Below are positions 35,416 to 45,044 of a stretch of 64,000 bases of DNA, in pieces. A program made the position numbers and the translations under genes. The notes beneath the pieces were generated by a model that saw only the letters and a list, made by a program, of their open reading frames with translations, was not told the origin of the DNA and did no database searches. The stretch's first letter is position 1; every line of letters starts with the position of its first letter. The stretch is from Nonomuraea solani (GTDB lineage Bacteria; Actinomycetota; Actinomycetes; Streptosporangiales; Streptosporangiaceae). The stretch is from positions 1 through 64,000 of the forward strand of contig NZ_FNVT01000017.1 in the NCBI RefSeq assembly GCF_900108335.1, written 5' to 3'.

Positions 35416-36396
35416 ATGGCGATGACAGGTGTGGTGAAAGACGAACTGAGCCGCCTGCCGGTGCTGAAGCCGTGCTGCCGCAAGGCGGAGGTTTCGACGC
35501 TGCTGCGGTTCGCCAGCGGCCTGCACCTGGTGGGCGGGCGGATCGTGATCGAGGCCGAACTCGACACCAACGCCACCGCACGGCGACTGATCAAGGACAT
35601 CGGTGAGGTCTTCGGTCACAAGGCCGAGGTGCTCGTGCTGGCGCCGGCGGGGCTGCGTAAGGGGTCACGGTACGTGGTGCGCGTCTACCGCGACGGTGAG
35701 GCACTGGCCCGGCAGACGGGCCTGATCGACAACCACGGGCGTCCGGTGCGGGGGCTGCCCCGCCAGGTGGTGGCGGGGGCCGCCTGCGACGCCGAGGCCG
35801 CGTGGCGGGGGGCGTTCTTGGCGCACGGCTCGCTCACCGAGCCGGGGCGGTCGATGTCGCTCGAGGTGACGTGCCCGGGGCCGGAGGCGGCGCTGGCCCT
35901 GGTGGGGTCGGCGCGGCGGCTGAAGATCCACGCCAAGGCGCGCGAGGTGCGCGGCGTGGACCGGGTCGTGGTGCGAGATGGCGACGCGATCAGTGCGCTG
36001 CTCACCCGGCTGGGCGCGCATGACAGCGTGCTGGCCTGGGAGGAGCGGCGGATGCGCCGCGAGGTGCGGGCCACGGCCAACCGGCTGGCCAACTTCGACG
36101 ACGCCAACCTGCGGCGGTCGGCGCGGGCGGCGGTGGCGGCGGGGGCGCGGGTGCAGCGGGCGCTGGAGATTCTGGGGGAGGAGGCGCCCGAGCATCTGGT
36201 GGTGGCGGGGCGGCTGCGGGTGGAGCACAAGCAGGCGTCTCTGGAGGAGCTGGGGCAGATCGCCGATCCGCCGCTGACCAAGGACGCGATCGCGGGGCGT
36301 ATCCGGCGGTTGCTGGCCATGGCCGACAAACGCGCCTCCGACATGGGCATCCCCAACACCGAGGCCAACCTCACCGTGGACATGCTTGCACCTTAG
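35416..36396 (+). CDS. whiA: WhiA sporulation/division regulator
   Basis: The 326-residue WhiA has two LAGLIDADG-like homing-endonuclease-fold halves (residues about 1-215; [19 protein letters not shown] is typical) lacking nuclease residues, and a C-terminal helix-turn-helix ([40 protein letters not shown]). In Streptomyces WhiA, with WhiB, activates sporulation septation genes such as ftsZ; it also binds its own promoter. ATG follows a strong GGGGGAGAGGA site. It closes the rapZ-yvcK-whiA unit. Its presence implies a differentiating or division-regulated life style but is not proof of sporulation. Confidence 0.95.
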   Translation: MAMTGVVKDELSRLPVLKPCCRKAEVSTLLRFASGLHLVGGRIVIEAELDTNATARRLIKDIGEVFGHKAEVLVLAPAGLRKGSRYVVRVYRDGEALARQTGLIDNHGRPVRGLPRQVVAGAACDAEAAWRGAFLAHGSLTEPGRSMSLEVTCPGPEAALALVGSARRLKIHAKAREVRGVDRVVVRDGDAISALLTRLGAHDSVLAWEERRMRREVRATANRLANFDDANLRRSARAAVAAGARVQRALEILGEEAPEHLVVAGRLRVEHKQASLEELGQIADPPLTKDAIAGRIRRLLAMADKRASDMGIPNTEANLTVDMLAP

Positions 36397-36421
36397 CCAC
36401 GGTGGGACGGTTGCCGCCGGC

Positions 36422-36637
36422 GTGGGGGTTTGCGGCCATTTGTTGCGGCGGTTCTGGTCGGTGCGCACGTGCCCACGTGGGGTTTACGACCATCTTTTAC
36501 GGCGGGCCAGGTGGACGCGTACGCGCCGACGTGGGGTTTGCGGCCATCTTTTACGGCGGGCCAGATGGTCGCGTACGCGCCGATGTGGGGTTACAGCCAT
36601 CCTTTACGGCGGGCCAGGTAGACACGCACGCGCCGAC
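36422..36637. repeat. 54-bp tandem array after whiA
   Basis: Four units begin GTGGGG at 36422, 36477, 36531 and 36585 (lengths 55, 54, 54, 53). The core GGCCATCTTTTACGGCGGGC is preserved in units 2 and 3. A fifth fragment starts near 36638. The array occupies the 396-bp convergent gap 36397-36792. Because 54 is a multiple of 3 it is open in several frames, but no frame has coding-like features. Confidence 0.9.
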
Positions 36638-36792
36638 ATGGGCGGGCGTCCGTCATGGCCGGTCGTGAAGGCTCACGGGGTGCTCGCCGTGACGGAGCGT
36701 CTTCTTGACCGGGTTCCGTGGCACCTTGGCCGGAGAGCGCCGCTTGGGACACCGTGGTGGGTGGGGGATGGATGCTCACCACGGTGCCGTGA

Positions 36793-37434
36793 TCAGTCGC
36801 GGGCCGGGTTGCGGGGGGCGAAGAGGTCGGTCGTGGGCTTGGGGGAGGGTTGCTGGGCGGGCTCGAAGGGGGCCCGATACTCCGGTTCCTGCGACTCCTC
36901 CTCCTCGGCCGCCGCCTCCGTGCGCTGGGCGCGGCGTACCCGGGTGACGCGCAGGGCGACCAGCACGAGAGCGGCCAGGGCCGCCACGGCGATGTACAGC
37001 CAGGCCGCCCACGTCTCCGACAATGGGGCGCTGTAGAGGGACAGGGCGTCGGGGAGGCCCCCGTTGAAGTTGGCCAGGGTGACGTCGCCGAGGTCGGCCG
37101 GGGCGCGCTCGTCGGCCGGGGCGCGCAGGGCGGCGCCGATCATGACGGCGGAGCCCGCCATCTGGCCCGCTACCACGGCGCCGCCCGCGTACAGCGCCGC
37201 GAAGGGGAGCAGGACGAGGCTGCGCGGGCGTACGGCGCCGATCGCGAGGGCGACCAGCACGGCGATGAGGAGCGACAGCGCGAGCGAGACCGGCAGACCA
37301 CCCCCGAACGCCATCACGGCGCCGGGCAGGCTCTGCTGGAACAACACGGCCGTCCCCAGGCCCGCCGCGCAGACGAGCCCGGCGAGCAGGCCTGCGAGGA
37401 GTCCGGGAAGCAGACCGGACCGCTTATGTGACAT
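36793..37434 (-). CDS. Hypothetical membrane protein
   Basis: The 213-residue protein has five hydrophobic helices (LLPGLLAGLLAGLVCAAGLG, VSLALSLLIAVLVALAIG, LVLLPFAALYAGGAVVAG, a short one near AVMIGAAL, and WLYIAVAALAALVLVALRV), an extracytoplasmic loop before the last helix, and a charged Glu/Pro-rich cytoplasmic tail of about 50 residues. ATG at 37434 has GGGGCTGAG upstream. No family recognised. It is divergent from gap, with a 183-bp shared regulatory region. Confidence 0.78.
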   Translation of the reverse strand: MSHKRSGLLPGLLAGLLAGLVCAAGLGTAVLFQQSLPGAVMAFGGGLPVSLALSLLIAVLVALAIGAVRPRSLVLLPFAALYAGGAVVAGQMAGSAVMIGAALRAPADERAPADLGDVTLANFNGGLPDALSLYSAPLSETWAAWLYIAVAALAALVLVALRVTRVRRAQRTEAAAEEEESQEPEYRAPFEPAQQPSPKPTTDLFAPRNPARD

Positions 37435-37538
37435 CTCAGCCCCCAGAGAATGCACGAATTTACTTCGACGAGTCGGGCACTTTACTCGAACCTGGCAAAA
37501 CGTGTCGCCGGAACGGTGATTCACAGGGTGGGACCTGC

Positions 37539-38622
<1,084 letters not shown>

Positions 38623-39082
38623 TCCGCCCGCGAGGGAGCGCGCCGTCGTCCGGGGAAGCGGCCATCCGATCTGCTGAGCGGGTGGCTCTTCGAGCGGGCC
38701 GGGCGGGCCGTTCCTCCGAGTGGATCGGCCGGGCCGTGAAGCGGGTTGACACGTTTGGGAGGGTCGGTCCGCGAGGCGGGCCGGCCCCTTTGAGTGGGAC
38801 CGCCGGTCTGTGAGGCGGTCCCTCCCTCAGGGCGGGTCGCCTTAGAGCCGGTCGGTCTTGGACAGGTCGGGTTCGAGCCGGTCGGTGTACTGCCGGTCGG
38901 GTTCGGGGCGGCCGGTCGTAAGCCGTCCCCGCCCCAACCCCGTACCCGCCTCAAGCCCGTACCCGCTTCAAGCAGTGAGGCCGGGCGCACGGGGTAGGGC
39001 GATCGGGCCGCCTCCGCCGGGTGAGGCCAGGAACACGTGTCGGGGCGCGCGCCGCGCGCCCCACGGGAACAGGAGCATGAGC
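38623..39082. other. Gene-free gap between gap and pgk with weak GC-rich repeats
   Basis: No coding frame is supportable. The sequence has loosely repeated GAGCGGGCCGGGCGGGCCG and GGTCGGGTTCG motifs (38690-38720, 38850-38920) without a stable period. The last 20 bp hold the pgk ribosome site. A pgk promoter must lie here if pgk is not read through from gap, but none is clear. Confidence 0.55.
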
Positions 39083-40270
39083 ATGCGCACGCTCGACGAT
39101 CTCGACGTGAAGGGCCGGCGCGTGCTCGTGCGCGCCGACCTCAACGTCCCCCTCGACGGGGAGACGATCACCGACGACGGCCGTATCCGGGCGTCGGTGC
39201 CGACGATCAAGACCCTGCTGGAGCGGGGTGCCCAGGTCGTCGTCTGCGCCCATCTGGGCAGGCCCAAGGGCCAGGTCAACCCGAAATACTCGCTCAGGCC
39301 GGTGGCCGCGCGCCTCGGTGAGCTGCTCGGCCAGGACGTGGCGTTCGCCACCGACGTGGTCGGCGAGAGCGCGCGGAGCACCGTCGAGGCGCTCCAGGAC
39401 GGCCAGGTGGCCCTGCTGGAGAACCTGCGCTACGAGCCGGGCGAGGAGTCCAAGGACGACGCCGAGCGCGGCGCGTTCGCGGAGAAGCTGGCCGGGTTGG
39501 CCGAGCTCTACGTGGGCGACGGGTTCGGGGCGGTGCACCGCAAGCACGCCAGCGTCTACGACGTGCCCAAGGTGCTGCCGCACGCGGCGGGCGGGCTGGT
39601 CGTGGCCGAGGTCGAGGTGCTGAAGAGGCTGACCGAGAAGACCGAGCGGCCCTACGTGGTGGTGCTGGGCGGCGCCAAGGTCTCCGACAAGCTCGGCGTC
39701 ATCGCCAACCTGCTGACCAAGGTCGACCGGCTGCTGATCGGCGGCGGCATGGCGTACACGTTCCTCAAGGCCCAGGGCCACGAGGTCGGCAAGTCGCTGC
39801 TCCAGGAGGACCAGCTCGACAAGGTGCGCGGCTTCCTGAACCAGGCCGCCGAGCGCGGCGTCGACCTCGTCCTGCCGGTCGACGTGCTGGCGGCGGTCAC
39901 CTTCGCCGCCGACGCCGAGCACGACGTGGTGGCCACCGACGCGATCCCGGCCGACCGGGAGGGGCTCGACATCGGGCCCAAGACCCGCGAGCTGTTCGCC
40001 TCCAAGCTGGCCGACGCCAAGACCGTCTTCTGGAACGGGCCGATGGGCGTGTTCGAGTTCGACGCGTTCTCCGGCGGCACCAGGGCGGTGGCCGAGGCGC
40101 TCATCGGCTCCGACGCCTTCACCGTGGTGGGCGGCGGCGACTCGGCCGCGGCCGTGCGCAAGCTGGAGCTCCCTGAGGACGGTTTCTCCCACATCTCGAC
40201 CGGTGGCGGGGCCAGCCTCGAATATCTTGAGGGTAAGACCCTTCCCGGACTCGCCGCGCTGGAGGACTGA
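39083..40270 (+). CDS. pgk: Phosphoglycerate kinase
   Basis: The 395-residue glycolytic kinase shows [14 protein letters not shown] near residue 14, CAHLGRPKG near 52, the substrate loop [12 protein letters not shown] near 145, the hinge [16 protein letters not shown] near 195, and the nucleotide site [12 protein letters not shown] near 318 plus [11 protein letters not shown] near 352. The ATG at 39083 is preferred since AGGAG lies 7 nt upstream; the ATG at 39077 is too close. It is adjacent to tpiA with no gap (TGA then GTG). Confidence 0.97.
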   Translation: MRTLDDLDVKGRRVLVRADLNVPLDGETITDDGRIRASVPTIKTLLERGAQVVVCAHLGRPKGQVNPKYSLRPVAARLGELLGQDVAFATDVVGESARSTVEALQDGQVALLENLRYEPGEESKDDAERGAFAEKLAGLAELYVGDGFGAVHRKHASVYDVPKVLPHAAGGLVVAEVEVLKRLTEKTERPYVVVLGGAKVSDKLGVIANLLTKVDRLLIGGGMAYTFLKAQGHEVGKSLLQEDQLDKVRGFLNQAAERGVDLVLPVDVLAAVTFAADAEHDVVATDAIPADREGLDIGPKTRELFASKLADAKTVFWNGPMGVFEFDAFSGGTRAVAEALIGSDAFTVVGGGDSAAAVRKLELPEDGFSHISTGGGASLEYLEGKTLPGLAALED

Positions 40271-41053
40271 GTGACGCAGCGGAAGCCGCTCATCGCCGGT
40301 AACTGGAAGATGAACCTCAACCATTTCGAGGCCATCGCACTCGTCCAGAAGCTGGCGTTCGCGCTCAACGACAAAGACTTCGACAAGGCCGAGGTCGCCG
40401 TGCTGCCCCCGTTCACGGATCTGCGCAGTGTGCAGACGCTGGTCGACGGCGACAAGCTCAGGATCGTGTACGGCGCCCAGGACCTGTCCCAGCACGACGC
40501 CGGCGCCTACACCGGTGAGATCTCCGGCGCGATGCTGAGCAAGATCGGCTGCACCTTCGTGACGATCGGCCACTCGGAGCGCCGGCAGTATCACCACGAG
40601 GACGACGACCTGGTCAACGCCAAGGTGCACGCCGCCTACCGGCACTCGCTGACCCCCATCCTGTGCGTGGGAGAGGGCCTGGCGGTGCGTCAGGAGGGCG
40701 GCCACATCGCGCATATTCTCGGCCAACTCGACGGCGCGCTGCGCAAAATCACCGCCGAGCAGGCAAAATCGATAGTGGTGGCCTACGAGCCGGTGTGGGC
40801 GATCGGCACCGGCGAGGTGGCCTCCCCCGAGGACGCCCAGGAGGCGTGCGAAGCGTTGCGAGTGAGACTCGCTGAGCTCTACGACTCCGAAGTGGCCTCT
40901 GGGGTCCGTATCCTTTACGGAGGCTCGGTCAAGTCAGGCAATATCGCGGGGATCATGGCTCAGCCGGATGTCGATGGCGCGCTCGTGGGTGGTGCCAGCA
41001 TCGACGCCGGGGAGTTCACGAAGATCTGTCGTTTCTCCGATATGCCCGGCTAA
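40271..41053 (+). CDS. tpiA: Triosephosphate isomerase
   Basis: The 260-residue TIM barrel has all catalytic landmarks: Lys13 in AGNWKMN, His101 in TIGHSERR, Glu173 in [11 protein letters not shown], and the phosphate-binding [10 protein letters not shown] and [11 protein letters not shown] near the C-terminus. It interconverts DHAP and glyceraldehyde-3-phosphate. The GTG follows the pgk stop immediately, so translation is probably coupled. A perfect TTGACA at 41077 beyond the stop may be the -35 for secG. Confidence 0.97.
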   Translation: MTQRKPLIAGNWKMNLNHFEAIALVQKLAFALNDKDFDKAEVAVLPPFTDLRSVQTLVDGDKLRIVYGAQDLSQHDAGAYTGEISGAMLSKIGCTFVTIGHSERRQYHHEDDDLVNAKVHAAYRHSLTPILCVGEGLAVRQEGGHIAHILGQLDGALRKITAEQAKSIVVAYEPVWAIGTGEVASPEDAQEACEALRVRLAELYDSEVASGVRILYGGSVKSGNIAGIMAQPDVDGALVGGASIDAGEFTKICRFSDMPG

Positions 41054-41152
41054 CTGAGTCGTTCTGGGGGTGCGACTTGACAGCAGGCCGTACCCTCAAG
41101 AGGCAAGTTTGAATCGTCACGCGTAACAGAGCATTGAAGGAACAGGCATACC

Positions 41153-41383
41153 GTGGAAATCGGAATCTCCATCGCCCTCATCCTGGCGAGCCTTCTCATG
41201 ATCCTGCTCGTCCTGCTCCACAAGGGCAAGGGTGGTGGCCTGTCTGACATGTTCGGCGGCGGTTTCTCGTCGAACTTCGGTGGTTCCTCGGTGGTGGAGC
41301 GCAACCTCGACCGGCTGACCGTCATCACGGGCACGGTCTGGTTCGTCTGCATCATCGCTCTCGGCCTGCTCATGAGGCCCTGA
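41153..41383 (+). CDS. secG: SecG, preprotein translocase subunit
   Basis: The 76-residue protein has two hydrophobic helices (IGISIALILASLLMILLVLL and LTVITGTVWFVCIIALGLLM) separated by the conserved cytoplasmic loop HKGKGGGLSDMFGGGFSSNF. This is the SecG signature; it assists SecYE in protein export. The GTG start follows GAAGGAACAGG. The location behind tpiA and before rbpA is common in actinomycetes. Confidence 0.95.
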   Translation: MEIGISIALILASLLMILLVLLHKGKGGGLSDMFGGGFSSNFGGSSVVERNLDRLTVITGTVWFVCIIALGLLMRP

Positions 41384-41457
41384 GCCAAAAAGTTAACGCG
41401 TGACAGTGATTCTCCCCCCGTGTCTGTACGCGGGGCGATCGAGCGAGGAGTTCATCC

Positions 41458-41802
41458 GTGGGTAGTGGCAACGCGATCCGTGGCAGTCGAGTCGGTGCGG
41501 GCCCGATGGGGGAGGCCGAGCGCGGCGAGGCGGCTCCGCGAGTGCGGGTCTCGTTCTGGTGCGCCAACATGCACGAGACGCGCCCCAGTTTCGCCAGTGA
41601 CGCGGCGGTCCCCGAGACGTGGGACTGCCCACGTTGCGGCCTTCCGGCCGGCCAGGACGAGGAGGCCCCGCCTGCCCCGCCGAAGAACGAGCCGTACAAG
41701 ACGCACCTGGCTTACGTGAAGGAGCGCAGGAGCGACAAGGACGGCAAGGCGATCCTCGAGGAGGCACTGGAGCGCCTGCGCAACAACAAGTCCCCCTGGT
41801 AG
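41458..41802 (+). CDS. rbpA: RbpA, RNA polymerase-binding protein
   Basis: The 114-residue RbpA has a flexible N-terminal tail with GSGNAIRGSRVG, a core zinc-type fold VSFWCANMHETRP...WDCPRCGLPAG (Cys pairs near residues 35 and 57-60), a basic linker, and the sigma-interaction domain KTHLAYVKERRSDKDGKAIL ending LRNNKSPW. It binds the principal sigma factor and stabilises the open promoter complex in actinobacteria. GTG start with GAGGAG upstream. A perfect two-way hairpin terminator follows. Confidence 0.95.
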   Translation: MGSGNAIRGSRVGAGPMGEAERGEAAPRVRVSFWCANMHETRPSFASDAAVPETWDCPRCGLPAGQDEEAPPAPPKNEPYKTHLAYVKERRSDKDGKAILEEALERLRNNKSPW

Positions 41803-41810
41803 TGCGCGAC

Positions 41811-41851
41811 CGCGAAAGGGCCCCGGAGCAGGTCTCCGGGGCCCTTTCGCG
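41811..41851. terminator. Perfect bidirectional terminator between rbpA and amidohydrolase
   Basis: An 18-bp uninterrupted stem (arms 41811-41828 and 41834-41851, core GAAAGGGCCCCGGAG) closes a 5-nt CAGGT loop. The arms end in AAA/TTT next to the base, so it can work for both converging genes. Confidence 0.9.
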
Positions 41852-41923
41852 TCTTGGAGGGGCCGGCGGCCTCGATGAGCCGCGTTCGTCGTACGGGGTC
41901 AGCGGGTTTCGGGAACCGGCACG

Positions 41924-43525
41924 TCAGCGGGCTTCGTACACCGGTTCGCCGTCCACGAACGTCATCCGCACCCGTGTCGTCCAGATCTCGGCGGCGGGGA
42001 GGTCGAACGGGTCGCGGTCGAGCACCACCAGGTCGGCCGGGCGTCCCGGCTCGATGGCGCCGGCCGGAGAGCGGTTGATCCAGGCCGAGCCCGCCGTGTA
42101 CGCGGTCATGGCGGTCGCCAGGTCGAGCCGCTGGCCGGGCAGGAACGGGGTCTGCGCGGTCGGGTAGCCGGCGTGCACCGAGTCGCCGGGCTCGGTGCGG
42201 TTGACCGCGACGTGCATGCCCTGCAGCGGATCGGCGCTGGAGACCGGCCAGTCGCTGCCCGCGCAGAAGCGGGTGCCGTGCCGGAGCAGGTCGGCGAACG
42301 GGTACTGCCAGGAGGAGCGCGGCTCACCCAGGTACGGCAGCGTCAGCTCGTCCATCTGGGCGTGGTGTGTGGCCCACAGCGGCTGCAGGTTGGCCGTGAC
42401 GCCCAGGGCGGCGAAGCGCGGCACGTCAGAGGGCTCGATGATCTGCAGGTGCGCGATGTGGTGCCGGTTGGCCGGATCGGTGCCCTCGAAGCTGTCCAGG
42501 GCCTCGCGCACGGCCCGCTCGCCGATGGCGTGGAAGTGCACCTGGAAGCCGAGCCGGTCCAGCTCGGCGACGTACGACTTGAGCTTGCCCGGGTCCACGT
42601 ACGACAGGCCCGTGCCCCCGCACAGGCAGTAGGGCTCCAGCGTGGCGGCCGTGAAGTTCTCCGTGATGCCGTCCTGCATGATCTTGACCGAGGTGGCCTT
42701 GAACCGGTCGAGCCCCTCTGCGGCGGCCCGGCGCGCCACCAGGTCGTCGATCTGCTCCAGGCCCCGCGTACGGTCCCACCACAGGGCGCCCGTCACGCGC
42801 GCCCGCAGCCGCCCCGCGCGGGCCGCCGCCACATAGGTGGGCAACTGGTCCCGGGAGCCCGCGTAGGAGCCCACGATGGCGTCCTGCCAGCCCGTGACGC
42901 CCAGCGAGAACAGGTGCTCCTGCGCGTCGGCCAGCGCGTCCTGCAGGTCCTGGTCGGTGGGGCGGGGGGTGAGCAGGCCGACGAGGTCCATGGCGCCCTC
43001 GTGCAGGACGCCGGTCGGGGCGCCGGTCGCGTCGCGTTCGATGCGGCCGTCGGCGGGGTCGGGGGTGTCGCGGGTGATGCCGGCGCGTTCGAGGGCGCGG
43101 GTGTTGACCCAGGCGGCGTGGTGGTCGCGCTGGATCAGATAGACGGGGCGGTCGAGGAAGTCGATCTGGTCGCGATGGGGAAGACCGCCGGGGAATGCCG
43201 ACATGTCCCAGCCGCCGCCATCAATCCACTCTTTATCGGGATTTATCGCGGCGTAGTTTTTGATCTTCGCGATATATGCGTCAAGCCCGAAAACCTCTGA
43301 CAAATCGCACTTTGCGCGTTCCAGGCCCGCCTGGACCGGATGGATGTGCGCGTCCGTGAAACCGGGCACCAGCAGACCGCCGCCGAGATCGACCGTCTCG
43401 TGGGCCTGTCCTGCCAGGTCCCCCTCCGCGTCCACGGCGGCGATCACGCCGTCGCGCACCAGCACGGCCTCGGCCACGACGCCCTTCGGGGTGAAGACGC
43501 GGCCCCCTCGGAAGAGGATGTTCAT
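41924..43525 (-). CDS. YtcJ/NfdA-like amidohydrolase
   Basis: The 533-residue protein is an amidohydrolase-superfamily metal enzyme: a composite beta domain at both ends (RGGRVFTPKGVVAEAVLVRD; GRPADLVVLDRDPFD), first ligands in VPGFTDAHIHP near residue 58, the ITENFTAATLEPY segment, HFHAIGERAVREALD near 330, HIAHLQII near 357, and the catalytic Asp in FCAGSDWPVSSADPLQG near 420. This architecture is the YtcJ/NfdA (N-substituted formamide deformylase) branch. Substrates in this branch are poorly predictable. It is followed upstream on the same strand, after 47 bp, by the FAD oxidoreductase gene, so the two may act on one amine or amide substrate. Confidence 0.9.
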   Translation of the reverse strand: MNILFRGGRVFTPKGVVAEAVLVRDGVIAAVDAEGDLAGQAHETVDLGGGLLVPGFTDAHIHPVQAGLERAKCDLSEVFGLDAYIAKIKNYAAINPDKEWIDGGGWDMSAFPGGLPHRDQIDFLDRPVYLIQRDHHAAWVNTRALERAGITRDTPDPADGRIERDATGAPTGVLHEGAMDLVGLLTPRPTDQDLQDALADAQEHLFSLGVTGWQDAIVGSYAGSRDQLPTYVAAARAGRLRARVTGALWWDRTRGLEQIDDLVARRAAAEGLDRFKATSVKIMQDGITENFTAATLEPYCLCGGTGLSYVDPGKLKSYVAELDRLGFQVHFHAIGERAVREALDSFEGTDPANRHHIAHLQIIEPSDVPRFAALGVTANLQPLWATHHAQMDELTLPYLGEPRSSWQYPFADLLRHGTRFCAGSDWPVSSADPLQGMHVAVNRTEPGDSVHAGYPTAQTPFLPGQRLDLATAMTAYTAGSAWINRSPAGAIEPGRPADLVVLDRDPFDLPAAEIWTTRVRMTFVDGEPVYEAR

Positions 43526-43572
43526 GGGGTCTCCCTTTCTCGATCACACCATCTTCCCGCCGCGAGGGCGGT

Positions 43573-44949
43573 TCAGTGACCGGTGATCAGGTCGGCGAAG
43601 CGGGCCAGGACAGAGGTACGCGGCATGGTGTGCTCGCGGTGGTCCGCCATCCGGTACAGGCGGTACATCGTGTGCACGCCCAGCCACCGCAGCGGCTCCG
43701 GCTCCCAGCGGCGTACCTCGCGGCCGACCCAGGGCAGCGTGGTCAGCTCCGTCTCCTCGCCCAGGATCAGGTCGCGGAGCGTGCGGCCGGCCAGGTTCGT
43801 GGTGGTGACGCCGTGCCCGGTGTAGCCGCCGGCCCAGCCCAGGCCGGTGGCCGGGTCCACGTGGACGGTCGAGCACCAGTCGCGCGGCACGCCGAGCACG
43901 CCCGACCAGGCGTGGGCGATCGAGGCGGAACGGGCGGCGGGGAAGAAGTCGGTCAGCAGGCTCCACAGGGCCTCGACGGTCCACTCGTGGGTGTGGCCGC
44001 GGGCGTCGATGCGCGAGCCGTACAGGTAGGGGCGGCCGCGGCCGCCGAAGGCGATGCGGTCGTCGGCGGTGCGCTGGGCGTACATGTAGTAGTGGGCCAG
44101 GTCGCCGAGCAGTTCGGCGTCGCGCCAGCCGACCTCGTCCCAGAACGACGGCGGGAGGGGCTCGGTGACGATCATGGAGCTGTTCATGGGGAGCCACTGC
44201 CTGCGCAGGCCGCGCAGGCGGGCCGTGAAGCCCTCCGTGGCGCGGATCACGTGGCCGGCCGTCACCGTGCCGTACGGGGTGACCGCCCGGTGCGGGGCGA
44301 TCTCCGTGACCGGGGTGCGCTCGTAGATGGGCACGCCGAGCTCGCGTACGACCCTGGCCAGGCCCTGTGCCAGCTTGGCGGGCTGGATGCGCGCGCAGTG
44401 GGGGCTCCAGGAGGCCGCCAGCGCCCCGTTGACCCGGATGCGGTCCGCCGGGCCCACCAGGCGCAGATCGGGCTCCTCGATGCCCCACGCGCGGGCCGAG
44501 GCCACACTCTCGCGCAGCCGGGCGGCCTGGGCGGGGGTGCGCGCCACGTTGACCACGCCGCCCTTGACCAGGTCGCAGTCGATGGACTCCTTCTCACAGA
44601 CCGCGATGACCTCGTCGATCGAGGTGTACATCTCGCGTTGCATGCGGCGGGCGTCCGCGCCGTACCGCTCGTGCGAGCCGGGCAGGTCGCCGGTCAGCCA
44701 GCCGCCGTTGCGGCCCGACGCGCCGAAGCCCGCGAACTCCTGCTCCAGCAGCACGACCCGCAGGGACGGGCGGGCGCGCTTGAGGTAGTACGCGGTCCAC
44801 AGGCCCGTGTAGCCGGCGCCGACGATGGCGACGTCCGCCTGGAGGTCGCCATCGAGCCGGGGACCGGGGGCGGGCACGCCGGAGTCTCGGTACCAGAAGG
44901 ACACGTCGCCGTTCACAAACCCAGACGACAAGGGGACACGCGCGCTCAT
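43573..44949 (-). CDS. FAD-dependent amine/amino-acid oxidoreductase (DAO family)
   Basis: In 458 residues: the FAD dinucleotide fold VAIVGAGYTGLWTAYYLKRA at about 40, the FAD-contacting EQEFAGFGASGRNGGWLTG near 68, NGALAASWSPHCARIQPAKL in the substrate half, and C-terminal GGYTGHGVTTTNLAGRTL, typical of DadA/PuuB-type oxidases. It probably oxidises an amine or amino acid with O2 or a quinone. It is the first gene of a likely operon with the amidohydrolase and starts just downstream of a palindrome shared with the divergent ACT-GNAT gene. Substrate unknown. Confidence 0.9.
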   Translation of the reverse strand: MSARVPLSSGFVNGDVSFWYRDSGVPAPGPRLDGDLQADVAIVGAGYTGLWTAYYLKRARPSLRVVLLEQEFAGFGASGRNGGWLTGDLPGSHERYGADARRMQREMYTSIDEVIAVCEKESIDCDLVKGGVVNVARTPAQAARLRESVASARAWGIEEPDLRLVGPADRIRVNGALAASWSPHCARIQPAKLAQGLARVVRELGVPIYERTPVTEIAPHRAVTPYGTVTAGHVIRATEGFTARLRGLRRQWLPMNSSMIVTEPLPPSFWDEVGWRDAELLGDLAHYYMYAQRTADDRIAFGGRGRPYLYGSRIDARGHTHEWTVEALWSLLTDFFPAARSASIAHAWSGVLGVPRDWCSTVHVDPATGLGWAGGYTGHGVTTTNLAGRTLRDLILGEETELTTLPWVGREVRRWEPEPLRWLGVHTMYRLYRMADHREHTMPRTSVLARFADLITGH

Positions 44950-44977
44950 AGCGACATATCATCCTATATCGGGAAAA

Positions 44978-45006
44978 ATCACGCATCTTGCGACGAAATG
45001 CGCGAT
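44978..45006. promoter_or_regulatory. Imperfect palindrome in divergent promoter region
   Basis: ATCACGCAT (44978-44986) and ATGCGCGAT (44998-45006) are inverted repeats with one mismatched position, centred 21 bp apart. It lies between the divergent oxidoreductase (44949) and ACT-GNAT (45045) genes, where one regulator could act on both. No adjacent regulator gene recognised. Confidence 0.45.
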
Positions 45007-45044
45007 GAAACACGTCGTTAGCGGGCGCGTAACAGCCGCCGGGC

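Noticed and set aside
36386-37036. Plus-strand open frame through the 54-bp array with regular peptide repeats
   Set aside because: Unit length is a multiple of three, so several frames stay open; no ribosome site, and it runs antisense into the membrane-protein gene.
41077-41105. Perfect TTGACA (41077-41082) as a secG promoter
   Set aside because: No TANNNT-type -10 at 16-19 bp spacing, so only half a promoter is visible.
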